The notes under the pieces: generated by a model
Database searches by the model: none
The model's input: the letters and a program-made list of their open reading frames with translations, nothing else
What the model was told of the DNA's origin: nothing
Shown: piece after piece, positions 42,523 to 54,400 of the stretch
Position numbering within the stretch: position 1 is the first letter of the stretch
Layout: every line of letters begins with the position of its first letter
Source: Ypsolopha sequella
Lineage: Eukaryota; Arthropoda; Insecta; Lepidoptera; Ypsolophidae
Direction of reading: 5' to 3'
NCBI GenBank assembly: GCA_934047225.1
Contig: CAKOHE010000107.1
Span: 1,178,001-1,242,000, forward strand
DNA length: 64,000 nt
Program-made: the position numbers and the translations under genes

Positions 42523-43502
42523 ATGGCTGATGAGTCTGAGTCACCAGGTACACCTAAACGTCCTCCACTGAGAAGAAATGCAGATGGGTTAAATAAAAGA
42601 TATAGTAGGATGAGTTCTAAGGAAGGGTGTCATAAAAAGAGAAAACAATCGACTTCATCAACAACTTCATCCAGTTCAGAATCCGAGCAGTGCGCGGGAA
42701 GACAGAGTCGTAGTCGAAAACGTATTAGGCGTAGTGATGGTCGTCGACTCCACCGTCGATACTCACGTAGCCACCGTTCGCGTAGCAGGTCAGATCGGAA
42801 TTTTTCTCCAAGGCATAATGATGAAGCTAGGAAAAACGAATCATCACTATTAGAAAAACTTGTTATTGCTCTCAGCGAAAGTAACAGACATTCTTCACCT
42901 AATAGCGTTTCTTTACTTCACGGTACTCAGAATGTGATTTCTAACTTTGATCCACTAGCCAGGTCACAGACTATGAAAGAGTGGTTAGGTAAAATTAATG
43001 AATCTGCACATATCTACGGATATTTTATGCACTGCCCAAGTTGACTGGACTTGCCAAGCGATGGTACGATGGCTTGACAAGTGTTAAATACTCTTGGGCC
43101 GAGTGGCAAGATAAACTTTTGGCTGCTTTTCCTTGTGAAGAAAACTATGCAGAATTACTGTCCGAAATGTTAGCCCGAAAAACATCACGGAATGAAAGTT
43201 TAGAGGAGTACTATTATGATAAGATAATGTTGATCAACCGATGCCAGCTGAGTGGCAGACAAGCTGTTGATTGTTTAACTCACGGCATATTCGATTCAAC
43301 TGTGCGAATGAATGTACAAGGCGCTAACCTTCAAGAGCCTGAGGAGGTTCTAAGGTACTTCAGAAACATTGGTACTGATGGCACTAGAAAAATTACACCT
43401 TATAGTACCAGTACTACTAGTGTTAAAAAGAGCATGATGTCCATTAAGTGTTACAGCTGTGGTGAAGTAGGCCACACAGCAGTAAGGTGCCCTAATTCCC
43501 AA
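42523..43502 (+). pseudogene. gag: Gypsy-D gag, first part, with one frameshift
   Basis: The N-terminal 173 codons are rich in Arg/Ser (SRSRKRIRRSDGRRLHRRYS). A frame change near 43020-43040 (after AHIYGY) leads to the second frame with the retrotransposon gag core: YALPKLTGLAKRWYDGL, WAEWQDKLLAAFP, NESLEEYYYDKIMLINRC. A zinc knuckle CYSCGEVGHTAVRC follows near 43450. BEL-C then interrupts at 43503. ATG at 42526 or the adjacent ATG is the likely start. The core would form the particle shell and the knuckles bind RNA. Confidence 0.8.
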
Positions 43503-43729
43503 TGTCGAGGATCCGAAATATTATAGTAATGAAAATGCGGTGCTCCTCTCGTATGATGTATAATTTGGATAACTGATTGAATTTGGTACAATAGACAAGG
43601 TGAATATGGTAAACAGTGTCGTGTCTTCGTCATTCTAGATCGATCTGTCCATGCTCGCTCGGACGCCTTGTCCCTGCCCCCGCACCGGGGGGTGAAGAGA
43701 CCAGTTCTGTTATCTATTGGGCCGCAACA
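43503..43729 (-). repeat. BEL-C 3' LTR (227 bp)
   Basis: The left copy on plus, which is the 3' LTR because the element reads on minus. It contains the last codons and stop of pol (43714-43716) and a GC-rich CCCCCGCACCGGGGGG inverted repeat near 43677-43692. One base differs from the other LTR (CGTCATTCTAG here, CGTCGTTCTAG there). Confidence 0.96.
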
Positions 43730-46700
43730 TCATCCCCGGCCCTCGAACACGTAGGGGTTCGAGGATCTGAAGCTGCTGCTCCATGTTGATTGTTCAGTTC
43801 TGTAGGTTTCGGCAGCGGGCACAATTTGTTAATAGCACGTCGATAAATGCCTTGGGTAGTATATACATCTGCTACTCTTGAAATGTTGTCAGATCCTGGA
43901 TAAAGTTTTTGGATTCTTCCTAGTTTCCATTTCATGCATGGAAGATTTGGATCTTTGATGACCACCAAATCGTTAACTTGCAATCCTTCTTGAATGATGC
44001 GCCACTTCGTCCGTTGCTGTAACTCAGACAGGAATTCACTCTGCCAACGATTCCAAAATTGCTGCCTCACTCGTTCAATGTACTGGTATCTGCTAAGTCT
44101 ATTCGGGTTGATGTCTAATAAAGACGGAGACGGAATTGATGTGAGTGCTCTGCCGATCAAGAAGTGTCCAGGAGTGAGAGGTTCAAGGTCACAGGGATTT
44201 GATGATAATGGGGTCAAAGGTCTGGAATTAAGCATTGCTTCAACTTGAGAAAACAGTGTCGACAACTCCTCAAATGTCATATGAGTATTTCCTAAGGTAC
44301 GTAGTATATGATGCTTTGCCGATTTAACGCCTGCTTCCCAAATCCCTCCAAAATTTGGTGATCCAGCTGGGGAAAACGTAAACTTGATACCCTCGCCAGC
44401 AGCAAATGAAGCTATGTCTTTGTTCCCTGATTTAATAAATCTGCCTATCTCGTTATTCGCACCAACGAAGTTAAGACCATTATCACAAAACATCTCGGTT
44501 GGCTTTCCACGGCGTGATATGAACCTCTTGAGGCATAAAATGAAGACGTCGGTTGTCAAATCACTAGCTACTTCCAGATGGATGGCTTTAGTACTAAAAC
44601 AAATGAAGAGACACAAATAGCATTTTGTGATTTTACAACCGCGTCCTTTGCGATCAGTGATGTAAAATGGACCTACCATATCTGTTCCGCAGATTTCAAA
44701 TGGAAGATTAGGATTGACACGAGACGAAGGTAAGTTTCCCATTAAACGAGTTATTGTTTGACCTTTCATAATTCTACACTTCTTACAGTTATCAACTACC
44801 TTTCTAGCTAATTTTCTGCCGTTTATAGGCCAGAACTTTTGTCTTACAGACTTCAATAACAACTGAGCTCCGCCATGTAAGTTTTTCAAATGTTCTTGTT
44901 CAAAATGAAGAAGTGTAAATCTATGTTTGCTGTCTAATAATATTGGGTGCTTTTTATTATATGTTTCAGATGAATTTTGGAGCCAGCCACCAACACGCAG
45001 CAGACCGTTCTCATCGATGAATGGAGATAACGCACTAAGACGAGATTTGTTTGGTAAGTTTTTTTTATTTTTTAACAATTTTATTTCATTAATAAAGAAG
45101 GATTCAGATTGAGATTGTCGTATTAAATAATTCAAAGAAGCGTTGTACTCACTTACTGACAAATGCTCAGTCATTTTGGATTGCAAGTTTCTAAGATTAT
45201 AAATAAACCTTAGAACAAAGGCAACCTTTCTTGTTAAAGAACCCAAATTCGAATAATTGTTGAAGTTTATGAGTTTCAATGAATTAATCGAGTCACTTTT
45301 ATTTGTAGTGCTATTTGATACAATGTCACTACTAAAATGAGTTTTTATTTCGGGAAGTTCATTACTGTGACCATGCATCTGTGGCCATTGTGACTGATTG
45401 TCTAATAAAAAAGAGGGACCCTTCCACCAAACTACTGCATCGCGTAGTTTGTGAGGGTCAACGCCTCTAGATGCCAGGTCGGCTGGATTTTGATCGCCTG
45501 GAATATGTCTCCAGACACCATCTGGAGGCAGCTCCTGGATCTCACTAATTCTGTTGGATACAAAGGTTTTTAACTTTTGTGGATCTGTTTTGAGCCAACC
45601 TAGGACTACTGATGAATCGGTCCAGTGGTATACTTGATTTATTTTACAACGAAGAGAAGATAAGACTTTTGTACTAAGTCGCACGGATAAAAGTGCACCC
45701 AGTAACTCAAGACGTGGGATACTAATCGGTTTTATTGGTGCAACCTTTGCTTTGGCACATAACAAACTTACAGTAACCTTCTCGTCTTCATCAATACTGC
45801 GTAAATAAATTAAACCGGAATATGCTGCCTGAGAAGCGTCAGAGAATGAATGAAGTTCAATTTTTTGTGGTGAGTCACACAACGCAAATCTGGGTTCTTC
45901 TATGAACGAAAGTTCTTTGACATTTTGTAAAAATGTAACCCATTTGTATTTAATTTCATTGGGCACTGGATCATCCCATTCCAATTTAGTTTGCCACAAC
46001 TTTTGTAATATGATTTTAGGAATTATAGTGGTTGCACTTAATAAACCCAGTGGATCAAATATTTTTGCTGAATTTGATAAAATTGTACGCTTCGTTACCG
46101 GTGACACAGCCTCCACCTGAGATGGAAATTGCAACACATCAGAAGATGGATTCCAGACTAAGCCTAGCAGATTTGATTGCGATGTAACATCGAGATCCTT
46201 TGGAGTATTTGAATCTACAAAGCTGTCAAATATTTCTGGTGCATTTGTACGGAATTTGTGCATTGGAAAACAGGCAGAGTCTAATGTCTCTTTGACAGAT
46301 TTACAAAGGTAGGTTAATTCTTGTATAGTAGAAGCACCACTCAAAAAATCGTCGACATAAAAGTCGTGTTTTATAACTTCAGCAATATTAACATCAGTGC
46401 ATTCTTTTGAAAGCTGTACTAAGCAACGTGTAGCTAAATATGGGGCTGAAGCTGTGCCATAGGTGACTGTGTTTAATTGAAGAACACTAAATGATTGCGT
46501 GACGTCATCTCTCTACAATATCAACTGTAGATGTCTCTGACTTGGATTGACAGCTATACATCTATACATTTTTTGTATATCGCCTGATATTACATAACGA
46601 TGTTGTCTAAATCTAAGGAGAATCGACAGTAAGTCATCCTGTACGACAGGACCCACGTATTGAATGTCGTTCCAAGATTTTCCAGACGTTGTTTTGCACG

Positions 46701-49011
46701 ACGCATCGAAAATTACACGAACCTTGGTTGTTTCGCTTTTTTCACGTATTACGGCGTGATGAGGCAAGTAGCATCCAAAATATGGTTGTGAAATAGGTGT
46801 AAGATGACCTAAATTCTCATATTCCTTTATGAAGCTTACATAACTTTGTTTTAATTCAGGATTTTTATTTAATTTACGTTCGAGACTCATAAATCGGCTT
46901 TTGGCTATTGTGTATGAGTCACCCAAAACGTCTGGTGACTCTTTCAAAGGAATAGAGACGCTAAATTGACCATTAGGTTGGCGATTTGTGGTTTGTTCAA
47001 ATAGAACTTCACAGACGTTATCCTCGACGGATAGTTTAGGCTTGGATACAGGTAACTCCTCGAGCTCCCAGAATTTGGAAAGTTGCGTGTTTATTTCAGA
47101 AGAAAAATGGCAATGTAAATACCTGGAGGAGTGGCTACCGCTTGTTGGGCCAGCCACAATCCATCCAAAGTGAGTATTTTGTAATACGGGATTGTTACAC
47201 CCTAGTTTGACCTGACCCGCAGTAATCAGCTCCCAGAAGATGTCTGCTCCGAGAAGTAGATCAATATCAGAAGGATGATGGAACTCTGGATCTGCCAGAA
47301 GAATGTTCTTGGGAATCTGGAATTGTTTTTTAATTTCCATTTGAGGTAGTTTATCAGTAATAACAGGTACAACAAAACACTTAACTGGAATACTGAAGGA
47401 AGTTGCTAATGAGTTTAATGTAAGATTGCAAGACTTATTGACGTTTGTTGTGCTGTTGTTTAAGCCTGTTATACATCGATATTCATTTGTTGATAATTCA
47501 CACTGAATTTTATTTACAGCTGACTGAGTAACGAAGGATGATTGACTGGCATTGTCCAGTAAACATCTTAAAGTGTATTTCTTGTCATTGTTTGTAACCT
47601 CGACCAAGGCTGTGGACAGAAGAACCTCGCCGGAAGATACAGCAGACATGTTTACAGAAGGTAGATTATTAGATGTTGACTGTACAGGTAACGATGCAGG
47701 CAAGTCAATGACATTAACTTGTTTAATTTGTTCAGATTGTTGAACAAAAGAAGAAGCTTGTTCCGGAATATCGGTACTTTGTGGTTTATATTGCTTATGT
47801 AAAATAGTATTATGTTTTTTTTTACAGAAGCGGCAGCCACCCAATCGACATTGGTATGATTGATGGCCTCCTCGAAGGCAATTAGAACATAGCTTCCATA
47901 GATGAACTTTATGGATTCTTTCATCTAGAGACAAACTTTTGAATTTTGTGCATTCATATAATTTATGTGATTGTTTACAGAATGCACATTGCGATTGCAT
48001 ACGTGAACCTGATGAGGAATCTTGAGATGAGTGAAAAGATTTTGTACTGGGAAGACTATGACGCCTATCAATTTTTGTATTTAGATTATGATTATCAACC
48101 CTATTGTTTGCATTAATTGTCTTTAAAACAACCGCCCTCTTGGTAAGGAAATTATAAAACTCTGTCAATGATGGTGAATCATGCAGACCGTTTTTATACT
48201 CCTCCCATTTTCCAGAAGTAGCGGAATCTAACTTTGAGGATGCCATAAAAATTATAAGAGTATCCCAATTATTTGTAGATTCACCCATTTGGTTAAGTGC
48301 GTGCAGATGTTTCTTTATGGTGTCAACTAAGTTGCATAGGTTGTCAGCTGACTCCTTAGAAAACGCTTCCATTGAAAATAAAGCTCTCAAATGATGATGA
48401 ATCAAAATGTTTTTATCATTAAATCTATCGCAAAGTGAAGTCCATGCGAGTTCATAGTTGTTTGCGCACAAATTAATCGATTGAATAACTGCTCTGGCCG
48501 GCCCTGATAAGCAAGACAATAAGTATTGAAACTTATTTACGTCGTCAATTGAATCGTTTTTATGAATCACCGACAAAAAAGTATCCCGAAATTCGAGCCA
48601 ATTTTCACTTAAACCGTCAAATGAAGACAAACCCATGGGGGGAAGTTTAACATTGTTTATATTTTTTGATTTTGTTTGAGACTGGTTTTCTTCCACATTG
48701 CTATGTAATCGTGTCAATGACTCGCTAAGTTCCTGCGCTTGAGCAATAAACGAAAAATACTCATTTTCGAATGAGTCTCTCTCATCTAGTTGCGCCTCAG
48801 AATCATCATAAGTTTCAATTTGTGTATGAATTTGATCAAATGACGTAAACATGTCCTGCATGTTACTTATTTTCAAACATAGTTGATTACACTCCGCTTT
48901 CGTGAATTTATCATGGTCTATATTTAATAATGGAGTCAAATAGTTACCAAATCGGGTTAAACGACCTTTCATGACCCCTCTTTGTTTAATTAACGATTTT
49001 AAATCAGCCAT
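43714..49011 (-). pseudogene. gag-pol: BEL-C gag-pol polyprotein with a single premature stop
   Basis: One minus-strand frame. Gag (about 1-420): DUF1759-type core (SSFDGLSENWLEFRDTF, LSGPARAVIQSI), zinc knuckles CAFCKQSHKLYEC (342-354), CSNCLRGGHQSYQC (375-388) and CRFCKKKH (393-400). Aspartic protease LLDNASQ (Asp486; DNA in place of the usual DSG/DTG). RT VRVIFDASC, SGDIQKMYR. A TAG at 46515-46513 then follows LQLIL, where relatives such as BEL-E have Trp. Downstream the same frame continues with YVDDFLSGAS (catalytic), RNase H (LHSFSDAS, RLELLGA, WTDSS, NPADLAS), an integrase zinc domain, and the catalytic core with all three acidic residues (GTDMVGPF, CDNGLNF, GIWEAGVKSAK), then a DUF5641-like end. 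No other defect was seen. Confidence 0.95.
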
Positions 49012-49771
49012 AGTACGTAGGTGCGAACAACGATAATATCAGAAACGATTAAAACTACAAATATTTCTATGAATAAGGAACAAACAAATGCTTACAGTTT
49101 GCGTCCAGTGGTAATAGCAAACCGGTTTAGAGTAGACTTCCAGTTGCAAGTTGCAGTGATGGTAAATGTCGCACTTTAGTTTTCCACAGCTCGCTCACAC
49201 ACCAAACCCTGAAATAAGTCGGCAAATCTAGTTGACTAATTGTTTAAAACTATTGTTTATTATATTATTTTGCTTTTAAGCAAGTAAATGAGATTGCATG
49301 TGATCTGTACGGCTGAATGAAAAATTAGAAAATGAATTTGCGTTGAAAACAAAATGCAAGCTGACTTTGTAATTTGTAGCTTGGTTATATTATTATTATT
49401 TACCAATTTAGCGAATTTACGAACATGATTTTATGAGCTTTGCTTTTTAAATTTAATAAGTATTTTCATTTAGCTAGGTAGCTAACAAATGTTGTTGTAA
49501 ACAAAATTAAAACACAAAGAAAAATGATGAAGCAAAATGGCTGCGAGTGGACTTTGCCCTAGCTATTTGCTTTCGATTTTTGTTGCACAATTAAAACACT
49601 TAGCACTTGAAGCTTCACCAACACTGTCAACACAAGCTGAAATGTAACACAGGAATTTGGGACTAAAGAAGAACATGGATGGGAACGGATAATTCCTTTG
49701 TTCCAACGATCTCGGGTCTCACTAATTCCGTGCGTCGGTCGTCTATTTTTCTTCCTTCGATTGCTGTTCAA
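49012..49771 (-). other. BEL-C 5' leader
   Basis: An untranslated region of 760 bp between the primer site and the gag ATG (49011-49009). AT-rich, with no other frame. A packaging signal would be expected here but none is recognisable. Confidence 0.7.
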
Positions 49772-49789
49772 GTCCTGTCACGGTCGCCA
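49772..49789 (-). promoter_or_regulatory. BEL-C primer-binding site, tRNA-Arg type
   Basis: In the element's direction TGGCGACCGTGACAGGAC begins 3 bp after the LTR. The plus strand GTCCTGTCACGGTCGCCA equals the 3' end (with CCA) of an insect tRNA-Arg of the GACCGTG...CACGGTCG type, and similarity extends a few bases into the T loop (TTCAA). This would prime minus-strand DNA synthesis. Confidence 0.88.
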
Positions 49790-49792
49790 AGA

Positions 49793-50019
49793 TGTCGAGG
49801 ATCCGAAATATTATAGTAATGAAAATGCGGTGCTCCTCTCGTATGATGTATAATTTGGATAACTGATTGAATTTGGTACAATAGACAAGGTGAATATGGT
49901 AAACAGTGTCGTGTCTTCGTCGTTCTAGATCGATCTGTCCATGCTCGCTCGGACGCCTTGTCCCTGCCCCCGCACCGGGGGGTGAAGAGACCAGTTCTGT
50001 TATCTATTGGGCCGCAACA
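49793..50019 (-). repeat. BEL-C 5' LTR (227 bp)
   Basis: The right copy on plus; 226 of 227 bases match the 3' LTR by eye. It is followed on plus by CCCAA and then Gypsy-D gag coding sequence. Confidence 0.96.
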
Positions 50020-50024
50020 CCCAA

Positions 50025-51040
50025 CATAAAAGAACTACAACGCCAATTGTGTGCTACAACTGTGGACAGGCAGGGCATATAGCGACAAGATGTCCGAAAG
50101 AACTGCGGAAGTGTAAGAAGTGTCTTCGATTTGGACATACTGACCAAGACTGTACTTCCTCGCAATTATCAAGCTCCCAATCAGTCAACGTCAGGGTGCC
50201 TTATTCGGTGGGTTCGAACTCGTCCAAAAATGTGTTAATGATAACGACAACTAGTTCTGGCAATGAAAAATATTTCAAATCTATTACGGTCAACAATAGT
50301 CCCATGACCGCGTTCGTTGATCTTGGTAGTCAGTGTACATTGCTAAGAAAGGACTTAGTAGGAAGTCTTGGGTTGACAGTTGATCATTCAAATTTGCCTA
50401 CGCTTAAGGGCTTTGCACACGGGACACTAGTTCCGGATGGTCGGGTAAAAGTTCAAATAGTCCTAGATGGGTTGTGTGAAGAAATTGACGCTTACTTGAT
50501 AGAACCGGGACTTATTTCAACAGACGTCTTGGTAGGTCAATCTCTAACGGAACTCCCGGGCGTTAGAGCATACAAAACAGATAATGCACTGATCTTCTAT
50601 AAGGAAGTAATGAAGACGGCAGAGAGACTACAAATTTTCAGTTCTGCAGAATTAAAGATAGAGCCCGGTGTGCAAAATGTTGTCGTGTCCTCTGTAAAAT
50701 CAGGGTCGATATACGTCACGTCTGAGCCATGTATGAAAGAGGGCAAAGAATACATGATCCTACCGGGTGCATATACCCTGATAGATGGTCGAGGCTGTGT
50801 ATTGGTGATAGGGCTTAGTTCAAAAGCATTTATGTTACCAAAAGGGACCTTGCTAGCTAGGGCGTCACTTATTTCAAATGAGCAAGTTCCGCCTACTCAT
50901 ACTCAGACTCCAGATACAACTTTAGAGGTGCTGAGCGTAACTGAAGAACAAAGACCCTCCAAGATTATGGTCGATCAATTAAACATCGAAGATGACGTTG
51001 ATCCGGATTTAAAGGCGAAGCTGTGTAATCGTCTCCTACC
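50025..51040 (+). pseudogene. Gypsy-D gag end and aspartic protease
   Basis: Coding continues in the same frame as the gag part before BEL-C. It starts with zinc knuckles CYNCGQAGHIATRC and CKKCLRFGHTDQDC (making three with the one at 43450). Then comes a retropepsin-like domain: AFVDLGSQCTLLRKDLV, in which Asp-Leu-Gly replaces the usual D-T/S-G, and ISTDVLVGQSLTELPGV. A linker follows (GSIYVTSEPCM..., DDVDPDLKAKLCNRLL) that normally leads straight into RT. Coding breaks near 51040, where a minus-strand RT piece starts. The frame formally runs to 51074 but the last ~12 codons are antisense of the RT. Confidence 0.85.
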
Positions 51041-51044
51041 TGGA

Positions 51045-51441
51045 CCTGGCGTACCTGGTCGTAGCCAGAAGTGAGATCTAGTGATGTAAAGTATACTTGG
51101 CCGGATAAACTATCGATGTGGTCGTCGATTAGAGGCATCGGGAATCTTTCTTTGACCGTTTTTCTGTTTAACGCTCGGTAATCGACACACAACCGAAGTT
51201 CTCCATTTTTCTTTGCAACGGTTATAATAGGGCTAGCATACGCTGACGTGGAGTCCCTAATTATCCCATTGGCTAACATGTCACTAATAATAGTGTTGAC
51301 CTTTTGTCGCTCAGATAAGGAGACTCTATACGGTCTATAAGTCACTGGTATATTGTCCTTGAGCTGGATCTCCATTTCAGTCAAGTTTGTTATCCCTAAC
51401 TCTTCCAGACTAAAAGCTAATCTGACTTTAAACCTTTCCAA
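51045..51441 (-). pseudogene. Gypsy RT fragment, inverted relative to Gypsy-D
   Basis: Minus-strand frame: FKVRLAFSLEELGITNLTEM, VTYRPYRVSLSERQKVN, GIIRDSTSAYASPIITVAKK, LRLCVDYRALNRKTVKERFP, MPLIDDHIDSLSGQVYFTSL, DLTSGYDQV. This is the RT start through the first palm motif (the catalytic Asp of LDLTSGY). The rest of the RT, including the YVDD box, is missing. In protein order it follows directly on the plus-strand frame that ends at 51040, so a local inversion of about 400 bp is the simplest reading. A separate copy in opposite orientation is possible. Confidence 0.85.
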
Positions 51442-51485
51442 ATGTCATTTCTTTAAGGAGTCGATCGACTACCTTGGGTTCATAT

Positions 51486-54400
51486 ATGAAAAGGGATGAG
51501 GGGCACGTTATTGCCCTTATGCGAAGTGATAAGAGGCGCGTTCTTACTCTTATGCAAAGGGATGAGGGGCACGTTCTTGCTCTTATGCGAAAGGATAAGG
51601 GGCGCGTTATTGCTCTTATGCAAAGGGATGAGGGGCACGTTATTGCTCTTATGCAATGGGATAAGGGGCGCGTTATTGCTCTTATGCAAAGGGATAAGGG
51701 GCACGTTATTGCTCTTATGCAAAGGGATGAAGGGCGCGTTATTGCTCTTATGAAAAGGGATGAGGAGCACGTTATTGCTCTTATGCAAAGGGATGAAGGG
51801 CGCGTTATTGCTCTTATGCAAAGGGATAAGGGGCACGTTATTGCTCTTATGCAAAGGGATGAAGGGCGCGTTATTGCTCTTATGCGAAGGGATAAGGGGC
51901 GCGTTATTGCTCTTATGCAAAGGGATAAGGGGCACCGTATTGCTCTTATGCAAAGGGATGAAGGGCGCGTTATTGCTCTTATGCAATGGGATGAAGATCG
52001 CGTTATTGCTCTTATGCAAAGGGATGAAGGGCGCGTTATTGCTCTTATGAAAAGGGATGAAGGGCGCGTTATTGCTCTTATGCAAAGGGATAAGGGGCAC
52101 GTTATTGTTCTTATGCAAAGGGATGAGGGGCACGTTATTGCTCTTATGCAATGGGATGAAGGGCGCGTTATTGCTCTTATGCAAAGGGATGAAGGGCGCG
52201 TTATTGCTCTTATGCAAAGGGATGAGGGGCACGTTATTGCTCTTATGCAATGGGATAAGGGGCGCGTTATTGCTCTTATGCAAAGGGATAAGGGGCACGT
52301 TATTGCTCTTATGCAAAGGGATGAGGGGCATGTTATTGCTCTTATGCAAAGGGATGAAGGGCGCGTTATTGCTCTTATGCAAAGGGATGAAGGGCGCGTT
52401 ATTGCTCTTATGAAAAGGGATGAGGGGCACGTTATTGCTCTTATGCAAAGGGATGAAGGGCGCGTTATTGCTCTTATGCAAAGGGATGAGGGGCACGTTA
52501 TTGCTCTTATGCAATGGGATAAGGGGCGCGTTATTGCTCTTATGCAAAGGGATAAGGGGCACGTTATTGCTCTTATGCAAAGGGATGAAGGGCGCGTTAT
52601 TGCTCTTATGCAAAGGGATGAGGGGCACGTTATTGCTCTTATGCAAAGGGATAAGGGGCGCGTTATTGCTCTTATGAAAAGGGATGAGGGGCACGTTATT
52701 GCTCTTATGCAATGGGATAAGGGGCGCGTTATTGCTCTTATGCAAAGGGATGAAGGGCGCGTTATTGCTCTTATGAAAAGGGATGAGGGGCACGTTATTG
52801 CTCTTATGCAAAGGGATGAAGGGCGCGTTATTGCTCTTATGAAAAGGGATGAGGGGCACGTTATTGCCCTTATGCGAAGTGATAAGAGGCGCGTTCTTAC
52901 TCTTATGCAAAGGGATGAGGGGCACGTTCTTGCTCTTATGCGAAAGGATAAGGGGCGCGTTATTGCTCTTATGCAAAGGGATGAGGGGCACGTTATTGCT
53001 CTTATGCAATGGGATAAGGGGCGCGTTATTGCTCTTATGCAAAGGGATAAGGGGCACGTTATTGCTCTTATGCAAAGGGATGAAGGGCGCGTTATTGCTC
53101 TTATGAAAAGGGATGAGGAGCACGTTATTGCTCTTATGCAAAGGGATGAAGGGCGCGTTATTGCTCTTATGCAAAGGGATAAGGGGCACGTTATTGCTCT
53201 TATGCAAAGGGATGAAGGGCGCGTTATTGCTCTTATGCAAAGGGATGAAGGGCGCATTATTGCTCTAATGAAAAGGGATGAGGGGCGCGTTATTGCTCTT
53301 ATGCAAAGGGATAAGGGGCACGTTATTGCTCTTATGCAAAGGGATGAGGGGCACGTTATTGCTCTTATGCAATGGGATGAAGGGCGCGTTATTGCTCTTA
53401 TGCAAAGGGATAAAGGGGGCGTTATTGCTCTAATGAATAGGGATGAGGGGCGCGTTATTGCTCTTATGCAAAGGGATAAGGGGCACGTTATTGCTCTTAT
53501 GCAAAGGGATGAGGGGCACGTTATTGCTCTTATGCAATGGGATGAAGGGCGCGTTATTGCTCTTATGCAAAGGGATGAAGGGCGCGTTATTGCTCTTATG
53601 CAAAGGGATGAGGGGCACGTTATTGCTCTTATGCAATGGGATAAGGGGCGCGTTATTGCTCTTATGCAAAGGGATAAGGGGCACGTTATTGCTCTTATGC
53701 AGAGGGATGAGGGGCATGTTATTGCTCTTATGCAAAGGGATGAAGGGCGCGTTATTGCTTTTATTCAAAGGGATGAAGGGCGCGTTATTGCTCTTATGAA
53801 AAGGGATGAGGGGCACGTTATTAATCTTATGCAAAGGGATGAAGGGCACGTTATTGCTCTTATGCAAAGGGATGAGGGGCACGTTATTGCTCTTATGCAA
53901 TGGGATAAGGGGCGCGTTATTGCTCTTATGCAAAGGGATAAGGGGCACGTTATTGCTCTTATGCAAAGGGATGAAGGGCGCGTTATTGCTCTTATGCAAA
54001 GGGATGAGGGGCACGTTATTGCTCTTATGCGAAGGGATAAGGGGCGCGTTATTGCTCTTATGCAAAGGGATGAGGGGCACGTTATTGCTCTTATGCAATG
54101 GGATAAGGGGCGCGTTATTGCTCTTATGCAAAGGGATGAAGGGCGCGTTATTGCTCTTATGAAAAGGGATGAGAGGCACGTTATTGCTCTTATGCAAAGG
54201 GATGAAGGGCGCGTTATTGCTCTTATGAAAAGGGATGAGGGGCACGTTATTGCTCTTATGCAATGGGATAAGGGGCGCGTTATTGCTCTTATGCAAAGGG
54301 ATGAAGGGCGCGTTATTGCTCTTATGAAAAGGGATGATGGGCACGTTATTGCTCTTATGCAAAGGGATGAAGGGCGCGTTATTGCTCTTATGCAAAGGGA

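Larger units (their letters stand above)
43503..50019 (-). mobile_element. BEL-C: complete BEL/Pao retrotransposon (6517 bp), one stop codon
   Basis: 227-bp LTRs (43503-43729 and 49793-50019) differ at one noticed base. They read TGTTGCGG...CCTCGACA in the element's direction. The target duplication CCCAA is perfect (43498-43502 and 50020-50024). A tRNA-Arg-type primer site lies 3 bp inside the 5' LTR, then a 760-bp leader and a single gag-pol frame of 1766 codons (49011-43714) broken only by one TAG. The element is young and structurally complete. Confidence 0.97.
42523..51040 (+). mobile_element. Gypsy-D: Ty3/Gypsy element remnant, host of nested BEL-C
   Basis: It is defined by gag (42523-43502) and gag/protease (50025-51040) on plus, separated by BEL-C. 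An inverted RT piece is at 51045-51441. No LTR pair is visible. RNase H and integrase are absent, because the sequence passes directly into the minisatellite at 51486. The element is broken and cannot be autonomous. Confidence 0.8.
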
